Part shown: positions 1 to 9,340 of the stretch, one piece after another
Layout of the letters: each line of letters opens with the position of its first letter
Numbering within the stretch: the stretch's first letter is position 1
Source of the DNA: an uncultured Opitutales bacterium
GTDB lineage: Bacteria; Verrucomicrobiota; Verrucomicrobiia; Opitutales; UBA953
Assembly (NCBI GenBank): GCA_934675585.1
Contig: CAKUQY010000012.1
Span: forward strand, 1 to 53,596
DNA length: 53,596 bases
Reading direction: 5' to 3'
Made by a program: the position numbers and the translations under genes
Notes under the pieces: generated by a model
Database searches by the model: none
The model's input: only the letters and a program-made list of their open reading frames with translations
What the model was told of the DNA's origin: nothing

Positions 1-1067
1 TTAAATGAAGAATAACTCCCAGAATCTTTCCTCTCAAAAAAATCTTCGGTGTCCTTTTTATTTGACGAAATACGAACGAGCCGATTAATCCACTTGCGGT
101 GCGGTCCTGAAAGCGTAATTTTTTCAAGTTCGCAAAGTTTTACGGGAACGATATTTTGTGGCAATTTTGATAAAGTTTTTAAATCGTCGTTCCCGTAAAT
201 AAATTCCGTAATTGACTCTTGCGCGATTCCGCGTTTAGCTTTGAGCAATAGTTTTTTGGGCATGTGTGCAAAAAGCATTTTCCAATGTGGCAATTCGTAA
301 AGTTCGCGCAAACGTTTTGCCGTTCCCGCGACTCGTTCGAGCAAAATTTCATTTTTTGAGGTAATGACAAATGCGCGTTGCACTTCGATTTTTTTAATTT
401 GTTTAGCTTGCAAACGTGGCAATTGCGCGAGATTTGGCAAATGGGTTCCGTGGCAAAATTTTAACACAGGACAAATTTTGCATTTTGGATTTGCCTTGGT
501 GCAAATTGTCGCGCCAAGCTCCATCATCGCTTCATTATGAATGCCTGCATTTTTTTGCGGGAGCAATTTTTCGGCAGCATCGGCAAAATAATTAACCGCG
601 TTCCCGTTATCTTTAAAAATCGTTTCATCGGCATTAACTCGCGCAAGAATGCGCACCACGTTCCCGTCAACCACGGGAACGCGCTCGCCTTGCACGATGC
701 TTGAAATCGCCGCCGCCGTGTATTTGCCGATGCCCTTAAATTTTAGCCAATCTACGGCGTTTTGCGGGAACGCGTTTGTGGCGATAATTTGTTTGGCGAG
801 CAAATGCAAATTGCGGGCGCGCGAATAATAGCCGAGCCCTTCCCACGCGTGCAAAACGTCGGCTTCGCTGGCTTGCGCCAAACTTTCAAAATTTGGCCAC
901 TGCGCGACCCAACGATTAAAATAAGGAATCACCGTTGCAACTTGCGTTTGTTGCAACATAAATTCCGAAACAACCGCGTGATAAACCGAACGGCGTTCCC
1001 GCCAAGGCATTGCGCGTTGATTTTTTAAAAACCAATTTTGAAGTGCGCTGGAAAATGATTTTGGCAT
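1..1067 (-). CDS. mutY: A/G-specific adenine glycosylase MutY (3' end outside window)
   Basis: This base-excision repair enzyme removes adenine mispaired with 8-oxoguanine. The frame is open from the ATG at 1067 to the window edge; 355 residues are visible, close to full length for the family. Visible features are the catalytic Glu in VSEFMLQQTQV (E35), a helix-hairpin-helix FKGIGKYTAAAI (residues 110-121), the catalytic Asp of VVDGNVVRILARV (D134), and a [4Fe-4S] cluster Cys-X6-Cys-X2-Cys-X5-Cys (C189, C196, C199, C205). A NUDIX-like C-terminal domain that reads 8-oxoG follows from about residue 225. The last about 25 codons overlap a repeat also found upstream of the autotransporter, so the true C-terminus is uncertain. 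The gene follows secA on the same strand but a terminator separates them. No Shine-Dalgarno sequence precedes the ATG. Confidence 0.95.
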   Translation of the reverse strand, partial: MPKSFSSALQNWFLKNQRAMPWRERRSVYHAVVSEFMLQQTQVATVIPYFNRWVAQWPNFESLAQASEADVLHAWEGLGYYSRARNLHLLAKQIIATNAFPQNAVDWLKFKGIGKYTAAAISSIVQGERVPVVDGNVVRILARVNADETIFKDNGNAVNYFADAAEKLLPQKNAGIHNEAMMELGATICTKANPKCKICPVLKFCHGTHLPNLAQLPRLQAKQIKKIEVQRAFVITSKNEILLERVAGTAKRLRELYELPHWKMLFAHMPKKLLLKAKRGIAQESITEFIYGNDDLKTLSKLPQNIVPVKLCELEKITLSGPHRKWINRLVRISSNKKDTEDFFERKDSGSYSSF

Positions 1068-1074
1068 AACTTAC

Positions 1075-1105
1075 AAAAAACGCTCGACTTTTGCCGAGCG
1101 TCTTT
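1075..1105 (-). terminator. Intrinsic terminator of secA
   Basis: Read on the minus strand, a perfect stem ACGCTCG/CGAGCGT with an 8-nt loop is followed directly by a run of six T. It lies 12 nt after the secA stop codon and just before the mutY start, so it should end secA transcription. Confidence 0.85.
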
Positions 1106-1116
1106 ACGGGAACGTT

Positions 1117-4100
1117 TTATTCAGGTTTTCCCAAAAGCGTTGCACCATCGGCGATGAGTTCCTTAGCTTTTTTCCATTTTACCAATTGTTTTTCGCCGTC
1201 AAGCTCGACGACTACAAGATCGTTGCGTGTGAGCGTTTCTGGATCTGCGGGAACAAGATTTTCGGGAACGGGCGGAAGCAGCGCGGGAACGGGAGTTTCT
1301 GCCGAATCAACGGGCGCCAAATCTTCACCACCAAACAAGCTTTTTACCGCGGCATTCATGCGAACGGCTCCCGCGGCATTTTCCAACGGAGTTCTGCGCG
1401 CTTCATCGGCAGCTTCACGCAATTTTGCGGGATCGAGCTCAATCGTTTGTGGCTCGTCTTCACCACGCAAACGACGCAAAAGCGCTTGGAACGCGTCCAT
1501 ACTTGTTGCCATGCGGAACATGCCGTTGCAAACGGCGCTGCGGCAACGTCCGAGCATCGTGCTAAAACAAGAATATGCTTCGTTTTTGTATTCGACGAGC
1601 GGATTGCGTTGGCCGTAGCCGCGCAAGCCGATGCTTTGGCGCAAATCTGCCATTTGCGCAAGGTGATCTTGCCAATTGTTATCAATTGCTCGCAAAATTA
1701 CTTGGCGTTCGATGTGTTTCAAATGTTCTGCATCTTCAAGTCCGTCACGTTTTTCATAAGCGTCGCGAATGCGTTGCATAATCATTTGTGATGCGTCGTT
1801 TACGCCCGATTTCAAAACTTCTTCTACTTCAAAACGAATCGGGAACGTGGTATTGAGCCAGCGGACAAAATCTTCGACAGCAACTTTATTGACTTCGCCT
1901 TTGTGATCGGGCGGGAGCGCCGTTCCCGCGCGTTCTGAAATTTCTTCTTCGCAAAGCGCAAAAAGCAGTTCACGCGGATTATCGGTACGCAATGCTTGGT
2001 TGCGGATGCCGTAAATAATTTCGCGCTGTTTGTTAAACACGTCGTCGTATTGGAGCGTGTTTTTGCGGTACATAAAATGCACGCCTTCGACGCGACGCTG
2101 CGCGGTTTCGACCGAGCGATTGAGCAACGGGTGTTGCAAAGATTGACCTTCAACAAACGAGCGTTGGAGCACTTTTGCCATCATTCCCGCATTGGTAAAC
2201 AAACGCATCAAATTATCTTCGAGCGAAACCAAAAATTTTGAACGTCCGGGGTCGCCTTGGCGGGAACAGCGTCCGCGCAACTGACGATCAACGCGGCGCG
2301 ATTCGTGGCGTTCCGTTCCCAAGACAAACAAACCGCCGACTTCGCGCACGCCCTCGCCCAACTTAATATCCGTTCCGCGTCCCGCCATATTCGTCGCAAT
2401 CGTTACCGCGCCTTTTTGACCTGCGTTGGCGACGATTTCAGCTTCGATTTCGTGATTTTTTGCGTTCAAAACAGAATGTTTAATGCCTGCTTGGTTGAGG
2501 AGCAGCGACAAATATTCGCTCGCCTCAACGCTTGCCGTTCCCGCGAGCACGGGCTGACCTTTTGCGTGGGCTTCCTTGATTTCTTTAACTGCTTCCGCGT
2601 ATTTTTCGCGCGCAGTTTTAAAAATCATATCGTCTTCATCAATGCGAATGCAGGGACGATTGGTTGGAATCACCACCACGCCCAAGCGGTAAATATCGTA
2701 AAATTCGCCCGCTTCGGTTTCTGCCGTTCCCGTCATACCTGCGAGTTTTTCATACATGCGGAAATAATTTTGAATCGTGATCGTCGCGTAAGTTTTGGTT
2801 TCTTTTTCGATTTCGACGCCTTCTTTGGCTTCGATCGCCTGATGCAAACCGTCAGACCAGCGGCGGCCCGGCATAATGCGTCCCGTATTTTCATCGACAA
2901 TCATCACTTTGTCGTCTTTGATCACGTACTGCACGTCTTTTTCAAACAACGCATAAGCACGCAACAATTGCGAAATGCAGTGAATAGTTTCGCTGATGGC
3001 GACAAAATTGTTTTCGGCTTCAGCTTTCAAATTTGCGCGCGCCTCAGCATCGAGATCTTCCCGCGCGTCGATTTCAATAAATTTTGAAGGCAAATCCGGC
3101 AAAACGAACGCGTCGGGATTGTCAGGACGCAACATATCGCGACCTTTTTGCGTCAAATCGCTTTCGCGGCGCTTTTCGTCAATCGCGTAAAAAAGTCCTT
3201 CCTTGATTTCAAAGCGTTTTTGGCGGTTGAACGCGTTCATCATTTCCGCATCGAAAACGTCGAGTGCTTTGCGCCAGTGTCCGTTTTCCATCATTTTAAG
3301 AAAACGCCTGTTGCGCGGCGCGCCGAGTTTCACTTTAAGAAGCGGGACCATCGCGTCTTGCTCTTCGCGGCTACCCGGTTTCGCGTCCTTCAATTTTTTC
3401 AGCGCGTGATCAATCAAATTTTCGCACAAATCGTGTTGCTTTTGCACCAACGCTTCAATACCAGGTTTAAATTGATCAAATGGCATTTCGTGATCGTCTT
3501 GCACGGGACCAGAAATAATCAGCGGCGTGCGCGCCTCATCGATCAAAATAGAGTCGATTTCGTCAACAATGCAAAAATAATGATCCGCTTGCACTTGATT
3601 TTCGCGCGAAGTCGCCATGCCGTTGTCGCGCAAATAATCGAAGCCGAATTCCGATGCCGTGCCGTAAGTAATGTTGCACGAATAAGCTTCGCGGCGCTCG
3701 GCGGGCGACATCGAATTTTGAATACAACCGACAGTCAAACCAAGAAATTTGTAAAGATGACCCATCCATTCAGAGTCGCGCCGCGCCAAATAATCATTGA
3801 CGGTAACGAGCTGACAATTGCGTCCCGTCAAAGCATTCAAATAAAGCGGGAGCGTCGCGACGAGCGTTTTGCCTTCGCCGGTCGCCATTTCTGCAATTTG
3901 ATTGTTGTGCAAAGCCATACCGCCAATCAATTGCACATCAAAATGCACCATGTCCCAAGTCAATTCGTGGTCGCAAACTATGGCTTTCGTTCCGCACAAA
4001 CGGCGCGCCGCGTTTTTCACCACCGCGAACGCCTCTGGCAAAATCGCATCGAGCGACTCGCCATTTTTAACGCGCGTCATAAATTCGGCAGTCTTCGCTT

Positions 4101-4233
4101 GCAATTGCTCATCTGTCAACGACTGATATTGCACTTCAAGCGCATTAATTTTTTTAACAATCGGCTTGCATTTTTTAACGAATTTACGGGAACGACGTCC
4201 TGCGAAAATTTTGAGAAATGAAAAAAGACCCAT
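1117..4233 (-). CDS. secA: Preprotein translocase ATPase SecA
   Basis: SecA is the cytoplasmic ATPase that drives Sec-dependent protein export through SecYEG; here it is needed for proteins such as the autotransporter in this window. Walker A is MATGEGKT (residues 116-123). The DEAD-type Walker B is [15 protein letters not shown] (near 225), and helicase motifs V/VI are [15 protein letters not shown] and [15 protein letters not shown]. The helical scaffold and wing domains follow. At 1038 residues it is longer than the usual 840-900; extra sequence lies between the Walker B region and NBD2 (about residues 240-420). The C-terminus is a Pro-rich then charged tail that lacks the usual zinc-binding Cys-X-Cys-X8-Cys-His/Cys motif. 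A promoter-like TTGCCC-17-GATAAT lies about 75 nt upstream and an intrinsic terminator follows. Confidence 0.97.
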   Translation of the reverse strand: MGLFSFLKIFAGRRSRKFVKKCKPIVKKINALEVQYQSLTDEQLQAKTAEFMTRVKNGESLDAILPEAFAVVKNAARRLCGTKAIVCDHELTWDMVHFDVQLIGGMALHNNQIAEMATGEGKTLVATLPLYLNALTGRNCQLVTVNDYLARRDSEWMGHLYKFLGLTVGCIQNSMSPAERREAYSCNITYGTASEFGFDYLRDNGMATSRENQVQADHYFCIVDEIDSILIDEARTPLIISGPVQDDHEMPFDQFKPGIEALVQKQHDLCENLIDHALKKLKDAKPGSREEQDAMVPLLKVKLGAPRNRRFLKMMENGHWRKALDVFDAEMMNAFNRQKRFEIKEGLFYAIDEKRRESDLTQKGRDMLRPDNPDAFVLPDLPSKFIEIDAREDLDAEARANLKAEAENNFVAISETIHCISQLLRAYALFEKDVQYVIKDDKVMIVDENTGRIMPGRRWSDGLHQAIEAKEGVEIEKETKTYATITIQNYFRMYEKLAGMTGTAETEAGEFYDIYRLGVVVIPTNRPCIRIDEDDMIFKTAREKYAEAVKEIKEAHAKGQPVLAGTASVEASEYLSLLLNQAGIKHSVLNAKNHEIEAEIVANAGQKGAVTIATNMAGRGTDIKLGEGVREVGGLFVLGTERHESRRVDRQLRGRCSRQGDPGRSKFLVSLEDNLMRLFTNAGMMAKVLQRSFVEGQSLQHPLLNRSVETAQRRVEGVHFMYRKNTLQYDDVFNKQREIIYGIRNQALRTDNPRELLFALCEEEISERAGTALPPDHKGEVNKVAVEDFVRWLNTTFPIRFEVEEVLKSGVNDASQMIMQRIRDAYEKRDGLEDAEHLKHIERQVILRAIDNNWQDHLAQMADLRQSIGLRGYGQRNPLVEYKNEAYSCFSTMLGRCRSAVCNGMFRMATSMDAFQALLRRLRGEDEPQTIELDPAKLREAADEARRTPLENAAGAVRMNAAVKSLFGGEDLAPVDSAETPVPALLPPVPENLVPADPETLTRNDLVVVELDGEKQLVKWKKAKELIADGATLLGKPE

Positions 4234-4306
4234 GAATTTGAATTTGAGATTTAATAATAAATTTTTACCCGCGTTCCCGCGAACTTTTTACTGTGTTTAA
4301 CTAACT

Positions 4307-4335
4307 ATTATCTAATAAATAAGCGACACGGGCAA
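4307..4335 (-). promoter_or_regulatory. Putative secA promoter
   Basis: On the minus strand TTGCCC (-35) and GATAAT (-10) are separated by 17 bp. The predicted start lies about 70 nt upstream of the secA ATG. A GGGAAC motif copy sits in the 5' untranslated region. Confidence 0.5.
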
Positions 4336-4534
4336 ACTAATTTTCTAAAACGCGGGAACGAACATTTTTCGCAACACAGATGAAACAGATTTTTACGCAG
4401 ATTTCACAGAATTTTTTGAAAAGCGCGCGACGGGAACGCAGTTTTTAACGCAAATTGCGCAAACAGAAACGCAAATGACGCGATTTTTTGCTAAGTTTTC
4501 TTAACGTTCCCGCCATTTTGCGTTCCCGCGAAAA
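4336..4534. repeat. Intergenic degenerate short direct repeats
   Basis: No gene is seen. The stretch holds several loosely repeated elements of the type CACAGAT, ACGCAGATTT and ACGCAAATTGCGCAAA, plus four GGGAAC motif copies. Related ACGCAAATTACGC and CGCAGATCTC tracts occur at 11600-11760 and 41480-41515, so this is a dispersed intergenic repeat family. Confidence 0.6.
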
Positions 4535-5677
4535 TTAAAAATCTTTGCCGATGCCGTTTTCGTAGCGTTCGCACCAAGCTTTGCTCCAAGCGGAATAATC
4601 GCCCGCCTCGATATGTTCCCGCGCCTGACGCATCAAATCCTGGAAAAAATGAATATTGTGAATGCTCAAAAGCGTCGCGCTCAAAAGTTCTCCCGAAACG
4701 AACAAATGTCGCAAATACGCGCGCGTGAACGTGCGGCAAGTGTAATTATCGAGCCCTTCGACGAGCGGGCGTTCGTCAAGTTTGAATTTTTCGTTTTTAA
4801 TGTTAATCGTTCCAAACGGCGTGAACGCGGTCCCGTGGCGCGCCAAACGCGTTGGCATCACACAATCGAACATATCCGCGCCGAGCGCAATCATTTTTAA
4901 AAGTTGCGACGGCGTTCCCACGCCCATAACATAGCGCGGACGATCTTTGGGCAAAAACGGAGTTGCCGCGCCGACTTGTTGCAACATTTCGGGCTCGGGC
5001 TCGCCGACGGAAACGCCGCCGATCGCGTAGCCCGGAAAATCCATTTCGCTCAATTTTTCGGCACATTCACGGCGCAAATCATCGTAAATTCCGCCCTGAA
5101 CGATTCCAAAAACGTGATGTCCTTGCTCGATAAAACCGTTCCCGCGGGCTTCGTTCAAAAATTCTTGCGCCCAACGCAACGTTGTTTTGTCGGCTTCATC
5201 GACATCTTTTTTTGTTGCGGGAAACGGCGGGCAAATGTCGAGCACCATCGCGATGTCGGTGTTTAAATTGGTTTGGATTTGCAAACACGATTTCGGCGTG
5301 AGCGTGATGCGCGAGCCGTCGAGATGCGACGCAAAAGTAATTCCCTCGCGCGTAATTTTGCGCAGTTTTGAAAGCGAAAAAACCTGAAAGCCGCCGCTGT
5401 CGGTCAAAATCGGTTTGTCCCAACGCATAAATTTGTGAAGTCCGCCGAGTTGCTTAACGACTTCCGACGTTGGGCGCAAATTCAAATGATAAGTGTTCCC
5501 GAGAATAATTTGCGCGCCCGTTTCCTCAACCTGTTTCGGCGTGAGCGATTTAACCGACGCGACCGTTCCCACAGGCATAAATACAGGAGTTTGAATGTTC
5601 CCGTGAAGCGTTTTTAATTCGCAACGACGCGCCATAGACGCGGGATCGGTTTTGAGGACAGTAAAATGTGATGCCAT
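4535..5677 (-). CDS. tgt: Queuine/preQ1 tRNA-guanine transglycosylase
   Basis: Tgt exchanges the wobble guanine of GUN-anticodon tRNAs for preQ1 in queuosine synthesis. The 380-residue protein has the usual length and a TIM-barrel layout. The proton-relay Asp lies in TDSGGFQVF (D93) and the nucleophilic Asp in MFDCVMPTR (D271). GIVQGG and GGVSVGEP form the base pocket. The family normally carries a structural zinc site Cys-X-Cys-X2-Cys...His just after this. Here the segment reads VEGLDNYTCRTFTRAYLRHL, so two cysteines are replaced (L309, N311); only C314 and H340 remain. The gene lies 11 nt after recN on the same strand and is probably co-transcribed with it. No other queuosine gene is in the window. 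Confidence 0.95.
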   Translation of the reverse strand: MASHFTVLKTDPASMARRCELKTLHGNIQTPVFMPVGTVASVKSLTPKQVEETGAQIILGNTYHLNLRPTSEVVKQLGGLHKFMRWDKPILTDSGGFQVFSLSKLRKITREGITFASHLDGSRITLTPKSCLQIQTNLNTDIAMVLDICPPFPATKKDVDEADKTTLRWAQEFLNEARGNGFIEQGHHVFGIVQGGIYDDLRRECAEKLSEMDFPGYAIGGVSVGEPEPEMLQQVGAATPFLPKDRPRYVMGVGTPSQLLKMIALGADMFDCVMPTRLARHGTAFTPFGTINIKNEKFKLDERPLVEGLDNYTCRTFTRAYLRHLFVSGELLSATLLSIHNIHFFQDLMRQAREHIEAGDYSAWSKAWCERYENGIGKDF

Positions 5678-5688
5678 AAAAATTTGGG

Positions 5689-7356
5689 TTAATGGTTCAA
5701 TAATTCTTTAGCGTGCTCGTGAGCGGCTTTTGAGTTGCGGTCGCCAAGCATACGCGCGAGTTCGTCTTCGCGAGCGGCAGTCGCGCCGTTCCCGAGAGAG
5801 AAAATGTCAATGGTTGTCGAAGTTTTATCTTGCGTTTTTTCGACACAAAAATGATGATCGCCGAGCGCTGCCACTTGCGCCAAATGCGTGATGCAAAAAA
5901 CTTGATGCGTTCCCGCAATCGCTGCCAATTTTCGCGCGACATGAACCGCGATTTCGCCGCCGACATTCGCATCCACTTCGTCAAAAACGAGCACGGGCGT
6001 CGCGTCCACTTCGGCGAGCGCGGCTTTGAGCGCGAGCATAACGCGCGCGGTTTCGCCGGCAGAAGCGATTTGATTGAGCGGGAGCGGCTCTTGCCCCACA
6101 TTCGCCGAAAACAAAAAGTTGCAACGCGTGTAGCCCGTTTCTGTGAGCGTTCCCGCGACATTCAAATCGAGCGCGAGCACCGCTTTTTTGAAACCCAATT
6201 CTTTCAAATTTTCCATTGCCGTTCCCATCAATTTTTTAGCGGCTTTTGCGCGTGTTTGGTGGAGCGTTCCCGCGAGCTCGCGCAATTCATTTTCGATTTT
6301 TTCTGCGTTGGCAATTGCGCGTTCTAATGCGCCTTCAATGTCGCTTTGGCGCTCGATGCGTTCGGCGAGCGCATCGCGTTTGGCGCGCACCTGTTCGGGC
6401 GCAGGACCGTATTTGCGGCGCAATTCGAGCCAGGCGTTCATGCGTTCGTTGATTTCGGCAATTGTTTCTTCGTCAAATTGCGAATTATTTTGCAAACGTG
6501 CGTATTCGCTGCGCAAATCTTCGATTTCGATTGCGAGCGAATTGACGCGTTCGGCAAGCGTTCCCGCGGCGGGTAAAATTTCAGAAATTTCATTTGCCAA
6601 ACGAATGCCTTGCGAAAGCGTTCCCGCGAGCCCGTCATCGCCGAGCGCGTTTTCAATTCCAGAAAGCAATTGTTCTAGTTCTTGCGCGTGCGAAAGTTGC
6701 GCGTATTGGCTTTCGAGTTCGGCGATAGCTTCGTCGCTCAAATCAAGCGCGTTAAAAGCGTCGAGTTGAGTTTGCGCAAATGCGAGTTCGTCTTCTGAAA
6801 ATTTTTCTTGAGTGCGAATGGTTTCAATTTCAGCCAGCGCGTCGCGCCAAATTTGGTAGCGTTCCCGATAAGTTGCGAGCATTTTTGCGTTCCCGCCAAA
6901 CAAATCGAGCAATTGCAATTGATAGTTTTCGTGAAACAATTTTTGCGGTTCGCCAGGGCCGTGAAAATCGATCCATTCATTGCCAAGCGCGTTCAGCTGT
7001 GCCAAAGTTGCCAAGCCGCCGTTGATGAAAATGCGTCCCGCTTTGCTAACATTCACCGAGCGTTTGAGCACCAATTGATTATCTTCGCAAGTTGGCAAAC
7101 CATTTAATTCTAAAAACGCGTTCACGCGAGAAAGCGTTGCGGGAACGAGATTGATGATTGCCTCGATGTCGCATTGTTGCGTTCCCGCGCGCACAATTGT
7201 TTTGGGAACGCGATTGCCTGCCAAAATGCTCAGCGCGCCGAGCAACACGCTTTTGCCCGCGCCTGTTTCACCGGTAATAACATTAAAACCGCGCTCGAAT
7301 TCGAGTTCGACTTCATGCATCAACGCGAGATTTGAAATTTTCAAATAAGAAATCAT
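5689..7356 (-). CDS. recN: DNA double-strand break repair ATPase RecN
   Basis: RecN is an SMC-like cytoplasmic ATPase acting early in recombinational repair of double-strand breaks. The 555-residue length is typical. The N-terminal head has Walker A GETGAGKS (29-36). A long coiled-coil section rich in Glu, Ala and Leu spans about 150-370. The C-terminal head carries the ABC signature IASAGETARVMLALK, followed by Walker B PVLVFDEVDANVGGE and the switch His in ITHLAQVAALGD. The signature reads ASAGE where most RecN proteins have ASGGE. tgt follows 11 nt downstream. A 25-nt palindrome just upstream terminates the preceding nuoF. No Shine-Dalgarno sequence is present. Confidence 0.95.
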   Translation of the reverse strand: MISYLKISNLALMHEVELEFERGFNVITGETGAGKSVLLGALSILAGNRVPKTIVRAGTQQCDIEAIINLVPATLSRVNAFLELNGLPTCEDNQLVLKRSVNVSKAGRIFINGGLATLAQLNALGNEWIDFHGPGEPQKLFHENYQLQLLDLFGGNAKMLATYRERYQIWRDALAEIETIRTQEKFSEDELAFAQTQLDAFNALDLSDEAIAELESQYAQLSHAQELEQLLSGIENALGDDGLAGTLSQGIRLANEISEILPAAGTLAERVNSLAIEIEDLRSEYARLQNNSQFDEETIAEINERMNAWLELRRKYGPAPEQVRAKRDALAERIERQSDIEGALERAIANAEKIENELRELAGTLHQTRAKAAKKLMGTAMENLKELGFKKAVLALDLNVAGTLTETGYTRCNFLFSANVGQEPLPLNQIASAGETARVMLALKAALAEVDATPVLVFDEVDANVGGEIAVHVARKLAAIAGTHQVFCITHLAQVAALGDHHFCVEKTQDKTSTTIDIFSLGNGATAAREDELARMLGDRNSKAAHEHAKELLNH

Positions 7357-7363
7357 TGTTTAC

Positions 7364-7388
7364 AAAAAATCGATTCAATCGATTTTTT
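7364..7388. terminator. Palindromic terminator between nuoF and recN
   Basis: A near-perfect palindrome has arms AAAAAATCGATT and AATCGATTTTTT around a single C. Flanking A and T runs make it a usable intrinsic terminator for nuoF on the minus strand. It ends 8 nt before the recN start. Confidence 0.7.
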
Positions 7389-7420
7389 CGACTGAATCGA
7401 CAGCATCGAATAATTGTCAA

Positions 7421-8800
7421 TTAGATAAGTGGCGGGCAGTTCGGGAACGGAGAATTTTCGCCCGCCTTGCGCCAACGAATTGATTCGAGATATTCGTCGC
7501 GAAATTTTGCGATCGCACCTTGAATCGGCCAAGCCATACCTTCGCCGTGCGCGCAAATCGTGCGGCCGCAAATCGTATCTGCCACGCTTTTCAAAGTGTC
7601 AATATCTTCAGCGTCGCCGTTCCCGTCGCAAATGCGTTTTGAAATGCGCGCGGTCCACATCGAACCTTCACGACAAGGCGTGCATTGTCCGCAAGATTCG
7701 TGTTTATAAAACGCGTTCAAATTAGCGAGTGCTTGAATCATTTCGATTGAATCGTCAAACACGATCATGCCACCCGTGCCGACCGACGAACCGCAAGCCA
7801 TCAACGAAGCCGCATCCAAAGGAACGTCTTCGAGGAAAACTTCTTTTTCGTTCCCGTCAGCGTCTTTAATTTTATATTTTTCGTCAAAACGCAATGGCTT
7901 CATCGAAGAACCGCCGGGAATGATCGCCTTGAATTTGCGTCCTGGCAAAGGTCCGCCGCACATTTCGTTAAGCACTTCGCCAATCGTAACTGATCCCGTG
8001 GCGATTTCAAAAATACCAGGTTTTGCAACCAAACCAGAAACGTTGATAACGCGCGTTCCCGCGTCGCCTTTGACGCCGATTTTAGAATAAGTTTCGCCAC
8101 CCATTTCAAAAGCGTTCAAGCATTGGCAAACGGTTTCAACATTGTTGACGACGGTCGGGCAATTGTAAAGTCCGAGCACCGCGGGGAAATACGGCGGCTT
8201 AATGCGTGGCTGGCCGCGTTTGCCTTCGAGCGCTTCAAGCAAGCCCGTTTCTTCACCGCAAACATACGCTCCCGCGCCGCGATGAACAACAATTTCAAGA
8301 TTGAAACCGCTACCCAAAATGTTGTCGCCGACGAAATTATGCGCGCGCGCTTCTTCAATTGCTTTTTCAAGAATTTGCGCGCCGTGAACAAACTCGCCGC
8401 GAATGAAAATAAACGCCTGCTTCGCCTGCGTTGCGTAAGAACAAGCGACAATGCCTTCAATCAATTCGTGCGGGTCGTAATAAATAATCCAGCGGTCTTT
8501 GTGCGTTCCCGGCTCGGATTCGTCGGCATTGACCACAAAATAAATAGGTTTACCCGATTTGCGATCGAGAAATTTCCACTTCATTCCCGCGGGAAAGCCC
8601 GCGCCGCCGCGTCCCTTGATGCCAGCGGTTTCGATTTCCTTGCAAAGCGCCGCGGGATCGGCTGCTTTAAACACTTTTTTCAAAGTTTCATAACCGCCGT
8701 TTTTGATGTAGCAATCAATGTCGGTCGTGTAACCCGGAGTGCCAATGCGCTTGTAAATCACGCGCGTTTCTTTTGGATGTGCAATAGTTGGAAATGCCAT
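7421..8800 (-). CDS. nuoF: NADH-quinone oxidoreductase subunit F (NuoF-type)
   Basis: This is the flavin and iron-sulfur subunit that accepts electrons from NADH in complex I or in related NAD-reducing hydrogenases. The NADH site is GRGGAGFPAGMKW, the FMN site NADESEPGTHKDR, and a second glycine-rich segment GAGAYVCGEETGLLEALEG follows. Three ligands of the [4Fe-4S] cluster N3 are in ESCGQCTPCREGS and the fourth is in TICAHGEGMAW near the C-terminus. The ATG at 8800 (459 residues) is preferred over an upstream one at 8842 because a promoter fits just before it and the family starts here. No other nuo gene is adjacent, which is unusual; partner subunits must be elsewhere. A GGGAAC copy sits in the promoter spacer. 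Confidence 0.92.
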   Translation of the reverse strand: MAFPTIAHPKETRVIYKRIGTPGYTTDIDCYIKNGGYETLKKVFKAADPAALCKEIETAGIKGRGGAGFPAGMKWKFLDRKSGKPIYFVVNADESEPGTHKDRWIIYYDPHELIEGIVACSYATQAKQAFIFIRGEFVHGAQILEKAIEEARAHNFVGDNILGSGFNLEIVVHRGAGAYVCGEETGLLEALEGKRGQPRIKPPYFPAVLGLYNCPTVVNNVETVCQCLNAFEMGGETYSKIGVKGDAGTRVINVSGLVAKPGIFEIATGSVTIGEVLNEMCGGPLPGRKFKAIIPGGSSMKPLRFDEKYKIKDADGNEKEVFLEDVPLDAASLMACGSSVGTGGMIVFDDSIEMIQALANLNAFYKHESCGQCTPCREGSMWTARISKRICDGNGDAEDIDTLKSVADTICGRTICAHGEGMAWPIQGAIAKFRDEYLESIRWRKAGENSPFPNCPPLI

Positions 8801-8810
8801 AATATTAAAA

Positions 8811-8839
8811 AGTTTAAACTTTCGCGGGAACGTGTGCAA
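8811..8839 (-). promoter_or_regulatory. Putative nuoF promoter
   Basis: On the minus strand TTGCAC and TAAACT are 17 bp apart, and the -10 ends 10 nt before the ATG, giving a 5' leader of only a few nucleotides. A CGTTCCCG motif copy lies within the spacer. Confidence 0.45.
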
Positions 8840-9340
8840 CAATGAATTATTTTTTCAGACTAATCCCAATTTTTTAGGTGTCGTTTTGAAGGCGGAAATA
8901 GAAAAAGTGGCTTAAAAGCTTAGTTTTAGAGCGAAAAAATATTTATTTTGAGAGGAAAATTAAGGCAAAGACTTTTTTTTGAAGAAATTTTGGCGGGAAC
9001 AAAAAATTGGGATAACTTATCCCAATTTCGCGGGAACACCGCACAAATACTGAACTTCCTGAAGGTTAATCCGGGAAGCCAGGAATGGAAATTATCTTTT
9101 TATGAGTGCTAAAGAAAGATTATGATTTTGTCTCACAAATTCAAGACTTTTTGTTGTTAGATGGCGCGCAAAAAGTTTCAGCGGAAACGACCATCGCAGG
9201 CAGACTAGGAAAAAATAGGAACGTTGCTGTGCCGAAGGCACTGAAATCGCGGGAACGCGTTCCCGCGATGGCTAACCCCCACAAAAGCTCGCGGGAACGG
9301 GATTTTAACTTTCAACTTTTAAATTTCAACTTTCAAAAAG
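8840..9340. other. Intergenic region without a recognised gene; palindrome and repeat module
   Basis: No convincing coding frame is seen. A 23-nt palindrome at 9005-9027 (arms AATTGGGATAA and TTATCCCAATT around one C) is flanked by A6 and T3. On the minus strand it could terminate the trkH-tRNA transcript; it could also be an operator. Positions 9228-9300 hold a copy of an intergenic repeat module also present at 11820-11884 and 14140-14181: GTGCCGAAGGCACT, then the motif palindrome, then a tract ending in CCCCACAAAAGCTCGCG. A stem TTCCTG/CAGGAA around 9055-9085 might be structured RNA but matches no family I know. Confidence 0.5.

Noticed and set aside
2257..4221. Long plus-strand open frames (276 and 357 codons) opposite secA
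   Set aside because: They lie wholly antisense to a clearly conserved secA, have a Phe/Arg/His-rich composition typical of shadow frames, and show no motif.
9050..9090. Possible SRP or other small structured RNA around the TTCCTG/CAGGAA stem
   Set aside because: The conserved SRP helix 8 sequence is not present and no other known RNA family fits.
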